Origin: Amphibalanus amphitrite
Lineage: Eukaryota > Arthropoda > Thecostraca > Balanomorpha > Balanidae
DNA: 64,000 nucleotides
NCBI RefSeq assembly: GCF_019059575.1
Contig: NW_024881518.1
Location: 248,001-312,000, forward strand
Reading direction: 5' to 3'
Part shown: positions 11,901 through 21,630 of the stretch, one piece after another
Numbering within the stretch: the first letter of the stretch is position 1
Layout of the letters: each line of letters opens with the position of its first letter
The notes under the pieces: generated by a model
Seen by the model: the letters and a program-made list of their open reading frames with translations, nothing else
Told to the model about the DNA's origin: nothing
Databases searched by the model: none
Position numbers and translations under genes: made by a program

Positions 11901-14900
11901 GGGTTTCGTCCCTCCGTCTGATCTGACCGCATTCAGTTGACCGTCTGGTGTGCGTCCTTGCGTCTGCCTTTCCTTTTGATCTTCCGTCCGCCCATCCGTC
12001 CGTCTGACCGCCGTCGCTTGACCGTCTCCGTCCGTTCGTCCGTCCGCCCGTCCGTCCGTCCGTCCGTCCGTCCGCCGCCGGCTGACCGTCCGTCCGTCCG
12101 TCCGTCCGTCTGATTGTTCGTCTGACCAAGTGGCTCCCGTTCGTACGTTCGTCGGTCCGTTCGTCCGTCCGTTCGTCCGTCCGTCTGACCCGTCCGTCTG
12201 ACCTTGTCCGTCTGACCGCCGCCGGCTGACCGTCGATCCGACTGTGAGGTGTCAATCTGTCCGTCCATCCGTCTGACCCCCTCCCCCCTCTGGCCGCCCT
12301 CGCAAAGGTGGTGGTCTCGGCGACAACCTGTTGTACGTCATCATCGCCTGCGCCGTGACACTGCTCCTGGTGGTGACCATAGTGGCCGTAGTGTGCCTCT
12401 GTAAACGACAGCCGGCCGGCCGGCTGGCCAACGACCGGCGCGGCCACAAGAGGTGGGCAGGGACGCGCAGTGGCGCCGGAGCGGGAGGCTTTGGTCTCTG
12501 CTGGGCACGGGGTGTTGTAAGATTTTATCACATCATGCCAGTCATGATACATGTTTTGAAGATGGTATCTATACGAAATGAAGCCTAGGCTGCTTAATTT
12601 GACGTACGAAATGAAGACTAGGCTGCTTAATTTGACGTAACGATAACGTGAAATTATGTATTTTTGCGTATCATTGGAGTCTTCCCTAAACAATGAACTT
12701 CAATGACTTCAAATATCCTGCTGCATGCAGACAAAGATAGAAATTGATGGAAAGACGATAATAATTCATACGCATCCATTGTGCAGTATCTCAACCTCCT
12801 ACTCCCACTTCAAATTTTCCGTCGCATGTTTGCAGTAACAGCTACGTGAAGAGTCAGACGGAGATCGGCACGCCGGACCTGAAGCCGCCCGATCTGTGGA
12901 TCCATCACGACCAGATGGAGCTGCGGCCGCTGGGCAAGCACCGCTCGGACAGCTGCGGTTCGCTGCGGCGGCCCTCGCCCGACTACGAGCCCGACGGGCG
13001 CGCCTACTCCTCCACACTGGACAGGAAGGAGCGCCTGCTGCGCGCTCAGTCGCCCGGCGCAGGAAAAGGTAGGCGGTGCCAGAGCGTTGTGGCTGGCTCC
13101 GAGGATGGTTGATGTTCGCTGCAGTGTTGTAGATGAGCTGTTGTGTCTGAGCCGATTTTTGTGTTTGGTATGAATGACGCTGGCTGGCTCGGGCTTGCCG
13201 GTGCTTGGTGTCGTTTGCCTGCTATTATCACGGTAAGCTGTCGCTGACTGTTAGATTTGCACACAGCTTGCAAAACGCTGCACTGTTTTGCATCGCCTTT
13301 ATCTTGTCAGCTAGTCCCTCCAGCTAGCTGCCTTGCACCATAGCCGACTGCACACACTGCACACAACAGTCGACGTCCCAGCTTCTGTGCATCGTCCTCC
13401 TCCGACACGGGCCCAGGATGCTGTCGTTGATAAGGGTCAAGGTGCCCGCAATCCTGACCCCTCCCCCCTTCATCTGCCCGGAATCCACTTCCTATTCCGT
13501 CCATCTCACTGCACCCCTTATCACTGAGCTGTTGTGCACCATCCGCCTGCTCGGTACCGGCCCTTTGCTGTACTATTCGGTCGGACCGCACTGCACGTAT
13601 CGCCTGTCTGCCTATCTGAGTGTCCGGTGCCTGCTGTAGTCGCGGGGAGCTGACCCAGGTCGCACTCCGCCCCGCCCCCCGCACAGGGTACGCTTACAGA
13701 GCCCGCAGCGAGGACCGGCTGAACGCACAGCTCCAGCGGCGCTCCTTTAAACCAAAGCCGATCGTTGTGCCCATTGATGTGGCGCAGAACGCGGATCGTG
13801 AGTACGGCCGGGTGCGGGATGTATGATCGGCGGAGCCACGGAACACCGTCTGCTAGAGTATTTGTCGGAAATCGTCTCATTCAATACTGGCTAAAAAAAA
13901 AAAAAATGGACTTGTTTTTATGTAATACCAATAATTAGTCACTTTTTGCTACACCGCATGTAAACTAATGCTTAGGTAATAAAGTTAGTGGTCAGATAGC
14001 GACCCTGATCTCAGTGACTGGCCTTCATTGGGCGCATCCGTGTAATGGATGCTGCCAGTCTGCCGCATTTTCCTAACAGACGGTATGTGCTAGGGTACTT
14101 GAAATGGATGCATCATTTGTTCTGGATATGCTTAAAGAATGCCCGGACTTCGCTAAATGTTGTGTTCACACAGCTTCAGCCTTTCGTTTGTTGTTGCCCC
14201 GCATGCAGTTTCCCTGCGTCCGCTTTCTTATGTTCCGGAGTAGGGGAGGGTAAGGGGGCTGCCGCTCTTTGCTGGCCGCTCGTATCGTGTGTCGCTATTG
14301 TCTCTCGGTGATTCTCCAGCGGCGTTTTCCCCCGTTCCAGCCGGTAGCTCGGCCACGGCCCTGGCGAACGGCACGGTGGAGACACGTCCCGTGTACCCGC
14401 GCACCCAGTTCAGCATCTCCCGGGCCGGTGTGGAGCCGCCGCCGCCGCCAGGTACCGCAGACATGTACCGCTCCTCAGTCAGCGGGCGGAGCGTACAGAC
14501 GGCGTAAAGGCCGGTCGTTTGTGTTCTGCTTTTGTTTAAAGATAAGGCGCTCTCATGTCAAAATCACTGCAGGTTTGAAGTGATATCTTATTGACATAAC
14601 TGGACCCCAGCGTGTTGGTATTTGAATAATCGTGACTGCTCTCAGTTTCCACACGCCATTACTTGTTTGTCGTCCTAAGTAAGCCATTCGATCCCCTCTG
14701 ACCACAGTGTCCCTGTTTGGTACAGCGCCGTCGGCCCCGGAGAGCCACTACGGCGCCGGCCTGGGCCTGACGTCGGCCTCCTCGTCGGAGGCGGCCGGGC
14801 CGGCCGGTCTGCCGCCCGGCTACTCGGCTAGTTCGGCCAGCAGCATCGACTCCGGATCGCTGGGCAAGCGCGTGCCGCCGCCCACACACCCGCTCAAAAG

Positions 14901-15399
14901 CTTCGGCGTGCCGGCGCCGCCGCCGCCGCTGCCGGCCGGGCCGCGCGCGCTCGGCAGCCCCCTGAAGAGACCGTCGTTCGCCAGCTCGCCCCGGGCCAGC
15001 GACGGTCCGTGCAGTCGGGAGGAGATGCTGCCACTTCAGGTAAGAGCATTGGGGTGAGATTGATGAGAGACCGTATCAAAGTGCACCTTCAGTACCGCTG
15101 TATCCTGTCATGTCTGGATAATTGTATGCGGTTTCCACTTGAACTGAGCCCATCTCAGCGGGTTAGTCGCGTGGTTCCTGGGTTTTGCCCTTTTGATGCT
15201 TCGTCGCGCTGATTTTACAACTGGCTTACATAACAGCGCTTCAGTTACTTGCCTTTGGGGCGCCTTGTTTAACTCCTTTTTCCCAATTTTTTTTCCCCAG
15301 CCGTCCTACAGCACCGAGGAGCTGACGCAGGAGATGGCCAACCTGGAGGGTCTGATGAAGGATCTGAACGCCATCACCGCCTCCGAGTTCCAGTGCTAG
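169..15399 (+). CDS. fra: Frazzled/DCC/Neogenin-type netrin receptor, 3' part of gene (20 exons)
   Basis: This is a single-pass membrane receptor for netrin that guides axons and migrating cells. The window holds 20 coding exons: 169-322, 2095-2237, 2503-2651, 2838-2967, 3292-3499, 3815-4091, 4415-4624, 4927-5227, 5558-5719, 6112-6308, 10116-10268, 10635-10797, 11126-11320, 11637-11669, 12308-12452, 12836-13068, 13687-13797, 14320-14451, 14708-15039 and 15301-15399. All phases match, giving 1174 codons plus a TAG stop. Domain order is two Ig domains, six FN3 domains, a TM helix and a cytoplasmic tail with P1-like ([14 protein letters not shown]) and P3 ([11 protein letters not shown]) motifs. 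That order and the C-terminus ending EFQC identify the DCC/Neogenin/Frazzled family. The signal peptide and the first two Ig domains expected for the family must lie upstream of base 1. Exon boundaries are inferred from sequence alone; the family assignment is firm. Confidence 0.96.
570..1991 (+). mobile_element. TTAA-flanked MITE with AGGGACCCTCCCACC ends, interrupted copy
   Basis: Both ends read TTAA followed by AGGGACCCTCCCACCTT on the left, and the near-complement AAGGTGGGAGTGTCCCTTTAA on the right. A second copy of the family lies at 61713-62187 in the opposite orientation and is 475 bp long, with closely matching sequence over its whole length. After removal of the inner insert (777-1705) this copy would be about 490 bp, matching the second copy. 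TTAA target duplication is the hallmark of piggyBac-type transposition. No transposase is present, so this is a non-autonomous element. Confidence 0.85.
777..1705 (+). mobile_element. TTAA-flanked element of the CCCGCG / poly-G hairpin group, nested insert
   Basis: The left end is TTAACCCGCGAGTTGCTGGG and the right end is the near-complement CAGCAACTGCCGGGTTAA, giving imperfect terminal inverted repeats with TTAA at both outer edges. Runs of G or C with GGCGTTAAACGCCCCC-type short palindromes lie just inside each end, as in the elements at 27890, 28881, 38045 and 63577. The interior has many TGACCT motifs. The CCC...GGG termini next to TTAA resemble piggyBac termini. The insertion point is confirmed because the sister copy of the outer element at 61713-62187 lacks it. 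No coding sequence was seen. Confidence 0.8.
3292..11320 (+). CDS. fra: fra exons encoding six fibronectin type III domains
   Basis: Exons from 3292-3499 to 11126-11320 encode six consecutive FN3 modules. Each shows the usual tryptophan of strand B (for example LVWREP, LARWEP, LHWQPP, LWSPP, LSWQPP) and the tyrosine-corner motif of strand F ([65 protein letters not shown]). The first exon opens with a Gly/Ala/Asp-rich spacer that joins the Ig block to FN3-1. In DCC-family receptors the membrane-proximal FN3 domains (4 to 6) bind netrin. The LINE at about 6661-10041 sits in the intron between exons 6112-6308 and 10116-10268, inside FN3-5; splice phase 0 is kept on both sides. Confidence 0.95.
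5760..6050 (+). repeat. Degenerate GGTCA-rich repeats in fra intron
   Basis: The intron between exons 5558-5719 and 6112-6308 is largely diverged copies of a short unit built around GGTCACTTGGGTCTTGTCAA and CCAGGTCAC. Spacing is irregular (roughly 25-45 bp), so this is an old degenerate tandem repeat. Nothing suggests a gene. Confidence 0.55.
6661..10041 (+). mobile_element. LINE of the CR1/L2/Jockey-like group with uninterrupted ORF2
   Basis: A non-LTR retrotransposon lies in sense orientation within a fra intron. Its endonuclease/RT reading frame is open through 9852. It is followed by about 170 bp of 3' untranslated sequence and ends in a short tandem tail of AATAC units (about 10023-10041), instead of poly(A). 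Short microsatellite tails occur in several CR1-superfamily clades. No ORF1 (gag-like) protein was recognised upstream, so the copy may be 5' truncated. The 5' boundary is therefore uncertain; 6661 is only the start of the open frame. No clear target-site duplication was found. Confidence 0.85.
7075..9852 (+). CDS. LINE ORF2: apurinic-type endonuclease plus reverse transcriptase
   Basis: The frame runs about 925 residues from the first in-frame ATG (7075) and stays open upstream to 6661. The N-terminal part is an exonuclease-endonuclease-phosphatase domain: LNVQSLKPK, the ETW catalytic motif (VLTETWMRP), VTGDLNCD, and SPHS near 7711 in place of the usual SDH motif. The RT domain has the expected blocks: [54 protein letters not shown], and the catalytic YADD at about 9024-9035. 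A C-terminal region follows. Product: nicking of target DNA and target-primed reverse transcription of the element's RNA. The absence of any stop or frameshift over 2.8 kb suggests a young, possibly active copy. Confidence 0.92.
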   Translation: MLAGLNVQSLKPKVLELRQELARNRYDVIVLTETWMRPNTPNRLINLPGFVIHRRDRPDGSGYGGVAIVTSETMSYRELPQPSPGDNSKLESLWAVVVTGSGRRFILAAIYRPPRRTVAALEADFSDLERQYQAAVLSHPGLPVIVTGDLNCDMLSPAAEPPGRRLSEFMSDFHLSQVIDCPTYSSGSLLDVILVSSREIVSRAGTRTCHFSPHSFVRAELALPRPDRKPVTVECRGIQRIDELAFCCDLSAADWSPVYQTDSTAEQWQHFLDAFTPVLDSHAPMKRVKIHNPTAPPVSDDTKQLMATRRRALRDGDTELYREVNRQVKASIRRDSREHINNKIREQGPRSTWRNLRSVVAGKKSQAVLPSVGADEMNSYFVQVGPRVVRERDGDRVVPCRLPRVGSCGFTVRPVDIDMLRRVVFSMRGTSACGLDGVSIKIVKLCFDVIGPILQHVINNCLTRNDFPGSWKHSVVRPIFKSGDPTLPANYRPISLVPVIAKITERIVQRQLHYYLSSNFLLSDSQHGFRPNHSTASALINVSDSILSAMDNSEISLLCLIDLSKCFDIINHSKLLDKLQLLGIDAGWFRSYLEGHTQSVCISDGRGHRVLSKSLPNHVGVFQGSALGPLLFTCFANDMSLHALDARIVQYADDTQVLVSGRRTAMSDTVTRMETTLAALSDWFAANGLKVNATKTELIAFGSRQSMRNLPDINVRFRDAVLKPCQKVKNLGVTFDSYLTWDDHVAAIVGKCFGALIGLSQVRHYIPEETIVTLVTALVLSHVRYCLPVYGNCSKGNLARLDKVINFAARVVSGRRKYDHVADVRDALGWLSAGDLSSYDTLVLLHKVIRTGEPADIAAMFRRNEEMRERATRRDSRLWLPGIHTEAGRRRFSYRAAMQYNALPSDFPDMSTNKFKSSLKRRFQH
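11637..11669 (+). CDS. fra: fra 33-nt juxtamembrane microexon, candidate cassette exon
   Basis: A 33 nt segment lies between an acceptor (ttttcgtag) and a donor (gtgagt). It encodes 11 residues, [11 protein letters not shown], between FN3-6 and the transmembrane exon. The exons on either side both use phase 1, so this segment can be kept or skipped without breaking the frame. Alternative splicing near the membrane is known in DCC and Neogenin. No coding potential beyond the splice sites and frame can be shown here, so use of the exon needs transcript evidence. Confidence 0.65.
11880..12280 (+). repeat. CCGT/CCGTCTGA simple-repeat array before the fra transmembrane exon
   Basis: An interrupted array of CCGT tetranucleotides is mixed with CCGTCTGACC and CCGCCGGCTGACCGT variants. 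It is densest at about 12030-12115 and 12150-12200. It lies in the intron between the microexon and the TM exon and ends only about 30 bp before the acceptor at 12306-12307. The long open frames that run through it on both strands are by-products of the repeat. Confidence 0.9.
12308..15399 (+). CDS. fra: fra exons encoding transmembrane helix and cytoplasmic P motifs
   Basis: Exon 12308-12452 encodes a hydrophobic helix ([23 protein letters not shown]) written with only three short polar edges, followed by a basic stop-transfer stretch. Exon 12836-13068 carries the P1-like region ([16 protein letters not shown]). Exon 13687-13797 carries a conserved [12 protein letters not shown] stretch. Exons 14320-14451 and 14708-15039 are Pro/Ser rich and contain several PPPP runs. 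The last exon, 15301-15399, encodes the P3 motif and ends EFQC. In the family, P3 mediates receptor self-association and binding of downstream kinases and Robo. The acceptor of the TM exon follows a long CCGT-type array and is the least certain splice site in the gene. Confidence 0.93.
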
Positions 15400-16351
15400 T
15401 GGCGCCGCCCAATGAGGCAGCTACCGGCGACCGGCGCGGGCCCGCCGCGGCCCCAGGACTGAGCCGGCGCCGCACAGTGAGCGATAGTTGTGTTCCTTTT
15501 GAGTCATTATTTGTGCCAAAGGCAGCATTGTACCAAGTTTTCTTTTTGTAACGCTTTTTACGGAGTAGTGACACTGTACCGTTGCGGGGGATGGTGTGGA
15601 CTATGTGGACGCGCGGCGGCGGGTCTGTCGTGCGCCCCGTGTGGACAATGTGGACTGGGCGCGCGCCCGGTGGACGGTCTTTTAGACCTCTGTCCCAGTG
15701 GACAGGTGTCTGTCGACTCCGGCAGTCAGCGACCAGCTCTGTACCTATTGTACATACAATATCGCATTCGGCGCACGTTTCCGTTCCGGCACCCCGCACA
15801 ACGTAGCTTTGTCTGTAGTTGGAATCTCGCAAGACCGCCCGAGTACAATGTGTTTATGTATTTTCCTAGCGTTACGTTGGCCGTCCAGTGTTCCGCGTAA
15901 CGCGTGTGCGCCCTACCACTTTCCCGTGACCTTTTTTATTATGCGTGGACACTGGCGCTGTTCCTGCACTGATTGCAACTTTGTCGTAATGTATTCTAAT
16001 ACATTTTATACTGCGCGTAACATTTGTGTTCACCTATGCTTTTGACCTCGCAATATGTTAACACCTTTTTGGCAACTCACCTTCCTTCCCTGGGAACCGG
16101 TAAATGACGAAACTTTAGCAAGGTGTTCATTTTTCTACCACCCGTTTACAGATGCTCACTCCTTCGCACAGGTTCCCGATTTCACCGCCGTACCCCGCTA
16201 CTCTGATCGATTAGAACGGTGAACCATGGAACTGGGTGGACCCAACTAACTTGCGGTACTTTTGCCTTTGGTATTATTGCCACTCCCCACAGAAACACAT
16301 CAGCATAAAAACAAATCGTGACACCACTCAATCTACCGTGACACCATTCTC
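15400..16351 (+). other. Shared 3' region between convergent fra and TSEN34
   Basis: The two stop codons are about 950 bp apart and point toward each other. TTTATT at 15935-15940 is AATAAA on the minus strand and could be the polyadenylation signal of TSEN34, about 410 nt after its stop. No AATAAA on the plus strand was found for fra, so its signal is either a variant or lies within TSEN34. Overlapping 3' UTRs are possible. No other gene was seen. Confidence 0.5.
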
Positions 16352-17972
16352 TCACGTGATCTCAGTTTCATCCCGGCTCACAGTAGCAGAGTTTGACGCG
16401 TCACTTTGTTCACAGCCGTCCAGTTTTGACTCCCGACTGCCGTCCACCTCTAGCCACCATGGGTCCTGAGGAGGCTCGCTGCCGCCGGTACCGGCCCTAC
16501 TTGACATCACCTCCCTGAGCGGCCGGCGTCGTCGGCTGATAGCCTCGTGACGCACTTCCCCATCATCCACCCAGGAGATCAGCAGCGTCTTCGAGCAGCC
16601 GTGCGCCAGCCGCTGCATGCCCGCCAGATCACGCACGTGAGGCCGCCGCTGGACACATCGCACCACAAACGCTGCGTGATAAACCAGCGGGTCGCCCTCG
16701 TACGCCAGGAAGTGGCCGCCGAACTTGAGTCCGTCTGTGAGCCAGTACCCGCGCCGCCACAGGTCGGCGTAGACCGCTCGGCGTGTGCGCGCGGCAGGGT
16801 CGGCCGTCGGCGGCGGCGGCGGCGGCACCCGCTCGGGCCGCAGCGTCAGCGGGTGGCCGCAGTACAGCTGCTGGTGGCACTGGCCGACCGGCGGCGGCCG
16901 CACGTCGGCGCGCAGCTGCTCGATGAACTCGAACCTCAGCTGCTCGCGGCTGACGTCCGGCGCCGGCTTCCCGGCCGCCCGCAGACGCTCCAGCTTGCGC
17001 CACTTGCCCTCGACGATCTGGTCGGCGCGTTCCAGCAGCTGCTTGTGCCGCGTGAGCGTCATGAGGCGCTGCTGGGCGGCCGCACTGGCTGCCTCTCGCT
17101 GGGCCAGCGCGCGGCGCTGGTCGGCGGACCGCGGACGCAGCAACTCCGGGTACTGCACCAGCTCAGCGAGCCCTGCCGACAGAGAACAGTCGATGACAGA
17201 ACGGACCGCAGCTTCTCAGCGAACTTTAGTAAAGTTGAGTAAAGCATAAATTTAGCGGAGTTGAAAGTAAACTAAAAAGAGGAGACCCGGTAAACGCCAT
17301 GATTGTGAGCCGAAATAGAAAAGACCGAAGAAAGAGTCACTGGCCACAAACATCCATGTGCACAAGTCGTTTGTTGAGACGTTCGTTGCCTGCTGGCTGC
17401 TTACCTTGCCGATGCAGGAGGTCCATCTCCTCTGGCAGCAGGGTCAGCGGCAGACCCAGCTGGGCCGGCTGGCGCGGGGCGCGCGCCACGCTGCCCGCCG
17501 GCTGACCGGTGACTCCCAGCTGGCGCAGCTGGCGGGCGGCAGCAGCACTCCACACGTAGCCCAGGCGGCCACTGGCTACCTCCAGCTGCAGAGCGGAATC
17601 GGGCTCGACGGCCGCCGGGCAGTCACCGACAGAGACGTGCTCTGTAGTTGGTGGGCATGTGGTATCGGACTGAGGTTCAGCAGCAGGGAAGCCCCCACCA
17701 TTGTCCCAGTGTGCGGGACACGATTCGTCATCGTCCTGTTTTGGACCGGGCGAGCTGCACCAGTCTGCAGCGGCCGCCTCGCTATCATCCAAAGCATCCC
17801 ATTCCGGCTCCGACCCAGCCACAGGCGGGGCTAAGTTGGAAGAGTCCATGAGACGCTGGGAGCAAGACTGGGCCAAGTCCTGGTGAAGAGGACCATGCTT
17901 GACTGCTGCGGCTGAAGCTAGCTGCACATCACTTGGATGGGATGCCTCCAGTATTCTTTTATCTGTGAACAT
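16352..17972 (-). CDS. TSEN34: tRNA-splicing endonuclease subunit Sen34
   Basis: This is a catalytic subunit of the nuclear tRNA-splicing endonuclease, which cuts pre-tRNA introns at the 3' splice site. There are two exons, 17972-17405 and 17172-16352, joined in phase 1 through a short intron with donor gtaagc and acceptor cggcag; total 462 residues. Exon 1 contains the conserved N-terminal fold (YVWSAAAARQLRQLG, then LGLPLTLLPEEMDLL). Exon 2 contains the nuclease domain (VYADLWRRGYWLTDGLKFGG, then FLAYEGDPLVYHAAFVV, then CSKTLLISW). The His in VYHAAF, the Lys in CSKTLL and a Tyr in this region match the Tyr-His-Lys triad. At 462 residues it is longer than the human protein (310). The extra length is about 120 acidic/polar residues before the conserved start, plus a short C-terminal tail. 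The start at 17972 is the first ATG in the open frame; an additional 5' exon cannot be excluded. Confidence 0.94.
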
Positions 17973-18399
17973 TTTTTACAGACAGTTTTAGGCAGGGAAG
18001 GGGTTCACAGGTGCTGGAGCACGTTTTAGCTCCAATTTTAAACCTTAACAACACTAAGTACCTAGTACCATAGTGAGTTCACCCTCACACTTTTAGGTTC
18101 AGATGGACTAGTCTGTCCCCATGGTTTTTCACACAAAAATCTAGCACAAAGCAGCTGATAATGACGAAGCTTGCAGCATGTACTCTCAAGCTAATCAATG
18201 CCACACACTGACATGCCCTGAAAATTCCATGACCCTATCCAAGAAGACCTTTGATCTGAGCCCAGATCATGTCAATTGTCAGGCCAGAATTGCAATTCAG
18301 CATAAATCAGCATACCTTACTCAAACATTTCCAGGCTTTTAGTGAGTAAAAACATGCCCTCATGTGAAATGATTTTTATCCCATGCTTTGAGGTGGGTA

Positions 18400-18475
18400 T
18401 ACCAGCCACCAGGTATACCCACCTATAGTTATACCTGGTATACCTGGTATACCTGGTATACCCCCCCCCCCCCAC
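18400..18475 (+). repeat. TATACCTGG short tandem repeat with poly-C
   Basis: Four or so units of the 10-mer GGTATACCTG, itself partly palindromic, are followed by a run of C. No function is evident. Confidence 0.8.
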
Positions 18476-19172
18476 CTACCCACCAAGGCCCTATATACCC
18501 TAGGGTCAAACTCATGTGAAGGTCAAGTCAAGGACAATGACCTTGGTTCTCCTCTTTTTAAATTTTACCAGATTCTACAGCAGTTTTTGGAGCTGATTTC
18601 AAATTTAGCACCCATTTGAATGATTGAGGAGAAGTTCTGATGGTGATGCAACATGCTGCAAAGCTAATAGTGATGGTTTTAATACATAGCGTGGATAGTC
18701 AGTGGGATGCCTACAGGTTGACCTCACCAGACCTGAGCTGACCTTACCTAACTACATGAATATTTCATTTATGTTATGAGCAAAACTGATATAAAATTTG
18801 AAATCAAGACCATACAACCTCATTACTAGGTAGGGTAGTAGGTACCTCCTTTAAACAGTTTTAGCAGGTCCCTATTATCCTGAACTTTAGAGCAATGAAT
18901 TGACCAGGGAGGTCAACCAATAACCCAAGAGTACAACATTGGGTACCATGGATCATGGATGGGCTTCCTCTTGTCAATGAAAATTGGAAGCACACCCATT
19001 TTTTATTCAGAGCTCCTACCTCAATCCAAGCATGAATCAAGGGCCAAACAGCTGGGGGGAGGGGTTCGACCAGCTCAAGCTCATTCAGTATCATGTCCTT
19101 GTAATGTTAAAAGATTTGATATTTGAATTCTGGGATGTCTTCAGTTTTGCCCTGGTGTCTATAGCTCTATAC

Positions 19173-19675
19173 CAGTCGGGGAAACTATGGTAAAATCTGC
19201 TATTTTTAGCAGTCTGCTATTTTTAGCAGAAATCTGCTAAAAATGGGTACGCATGTGACGTCATCGTACCCAAATATAGCAGATTTGGGTACGGCCCCAT
19301 ACAAAAGCAGATCTGCACCCTAATTGAAGCAAATGCGCATCAAATGCCTGGCAGATTCATGATTAGAATAGTGCTGAGAATGTCCTCTGATATTTTTGTT
19401 CAGATCCGACTATTTTCAAATTCATTATTTGAAAATAGTCGGATCTGAACAAAAATATCAGAGGACATTCTCAGCACTATTCTAATCATGAATCTGCCAG
19501 GCATTTGATGCGCATTTGCTTCAATTAGGGTGCAGATCTGCTTTTGTATGGGGCCGTACCCAAATCTGCTATATTTGGGTACGATGACGTCACATGCGTA
19601 CCCATTTTTAGCAGATTTCTGCTAAAAATAGCAGACTGCTAAAAATAGCAGATTTTACCATAGTTTCCCCGACTG
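19173..19675. mobile_element. Perfect 503 bp palindrome, fold-back element
   Basis: The left arm 19173-19421 and right arm 19427-19675 are exact reverse complements over 249 bp, separated by only five bases (TCATT). The ends read CAGTCGGGGAAAC and GTTTCCCCGACTG. Each side is flanked by ATAC (19169-19172 and 19676-19679), a possible 4 bp target duplication. Arms contain several copies of TCTGCTATTTTTAGCAG and one TGACGTCA. There is no coding sequence. It is best read as a fold-back or hairpin-type MITE. A transcript would fold into a 249 bp hairpin. A sequencing or assembly fold-back artefact is less likely given the ATAC flanks, but it is possible. Confidence 0.85.
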
Positions 19676-21630
19676 ATACCTAATTAGTTACGACACCAGT
19701 AGTGCAAGTTGAAGCTACGGTTGGAATCGATCAGAACTCAGATCAATGTTAAAGGAGTCAGAGTTAGAGGGTAAGCCAGATTCATCGGAGTCTGGGTCCA
19801 TTGAATAAGTGAAATAATGGTCATATTGATATTGATATGCAATCCCGTCTTTCCCAGGTCAAGGTAAAGGTCATGTCTAACAAATTGATGATTCCACGCG
19901 ACAAGATAGAAATGTCTTGTCATTTGTGCACTTTTAACCCATTAACTATCAAAACCAATGATAAATAAACAATTAAATCTTTTAAAAAAACAATTACCTC
20001 ACCTAGCGAGAGACGACATTCAAGTTTTAGCATCACTCCTACTAAAAAATTTTACTGCCATTCAGAGCTGATGACGTCATACAAAAATCGTTTGTTTTTC
20101 TGTATGTATTTTTTTAAACCTATTTTTGCTGTTTTTTTTTCTAAATTCGTCATGTAAATGTGAAAAAGAAGTAAGGAAAATTGTTCACTGCCAGGACGGG
20201 AAATTCGAACATAATCATGAAAGTTAATTTTGCAAAAATTTGAATGACTATTGATGACGTCGTTTTATTTTCACATTCTGAAGGAGTGTCTTTTATTTTG
20301 CTGTCCTTGATATTGACATTTGAGGCAATCGCGGTGTAGTGTTTTTTGGGGGGGGGGGCGGTCGCGCGAAGAGGTGGTGGTTGCGGTTTTCTCACACATA
20401 TTTTATGTGTGATTGATCGTTTTAGCATTTTAGGTTAGCTACAGGTTGAGACGACACTTAGGATTGAACAGTGTGTTTTCTGCTGATTGGTACAGCTCAT
20501 ATTAGGAATTGAATGCTTTTAGATGCTGCCTTTCGTGTGTGGTAGCTGGTAAATAGTCTTGACACCATAACAAATATATTTAATAATCTTACGATCAGTT
20601 AAATCAACCATTGATGCTTAAAAAAACAACCAGAAAATGTGGCCAAGTAGTTACGATATAGGCTGATGGATGTAGTTGTGCTGATAATGTATACCTTCAC
20701 CTACATGTGTTACTTATAGCAAAATCGTGCACTGATGCCAGCGTGTTTTGTTTATAATAGTTTCTTAATTTATTAGCTCTCATTGATTTTTTGCATGATG
20801 TTATTAATGATGGCTAAATAATGTTTCTGCTGGTAGCTACCATCATTTTGAAGTCATGTTTGAGAATGCATTCCAGGCTGTCATAGTTGTGTTTATTATT
20901 TTATTTCATAAGATCATTGATAGATGACCATATTATGTGTTTGCATACACCTCCAGTAGCATATTGTTGTTAAATGTAGAGTTTCTGATTTTCCCATTCT
21001 TTGTTTTACAGATCAGCTGATTTGTAGCACCCTGCCATGAAGATTTTGATGTGAATTGTGATATGTCAAGAAAGGAGGAGTTGGGGTCATCTCAGCTAAA
21101 TATTAAGAGATAGTATGAGCTGGGAGTATGAGCATATTTGTTGATCTTCATGCTTAGCAGTTAGCCCTGTAAGTTCAGGTAAATAAAAAATATTTAGGCC
21201 TGTTGCAGAATGCTTATTGCTTAGGGCATGTAAAATAAAGCCACTAGGCCTTACAAAGATTTATGATATCCCAAGATATCTGCTGAGGTAATCTGTAGTG
21301 CCAAAAAAAGCTGGATTGAATATTTTTGAGGCACCAAACATTTTAACATGTAAGAGCATTCATAAAGGATACTCTCATACAGCCTTCTGCTATAGCACAT
21401 CCTAAATCCAACTACTTATTGATAATTTGGACCCATTTTTAAACAATACTGCCTACTAATTAAACTTTATTTCTAAGTTGTGAGAGATGGGAATTGCATG
21501 ATGTCATGCTGGCTTTATCAAAGGCCACAGTAAGGCAGGGACATATATTGATTGATCTGCATGTTTGTGAATATAGGTTCAGCTATAAATTTGTTCAGAA
21601 TAATCCTTTATTCCTCCTTTTGCAGGTGTG

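Larger units (their letters stand above)
17973..21625 (+). other. Gene-poor interval upstream of TSEN34 and INPP5A
   Basis: The two genes diverge from here. The stretch is A+T rich and has no open frame with recognisable content. It holds a short TATACCTGG tandem repeat (18400-18465), the palindrome at 19173-19675, and runs of T and G near 20340. INPP5A's first coding exon is preceded by a good acceptor at 21625, so at least one non-coding 5' exon should lie in this interval; I could not place it. Confidence 0.5.

Noticed and set aside
11800..12693. 297-codon open frame on the minus strand across the CCGT array
   Set aside because: It is made of TDGRTDG repeats from the tetranucleotide array and covers the fra transmembrane exon in antisense.
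16547..17242. 231-codon plus-strand open frame
   Set aside because: It is the antisense shadow of the GC-rich TSEN34 exon 2, whose minus-strand reading has clear family motifs.
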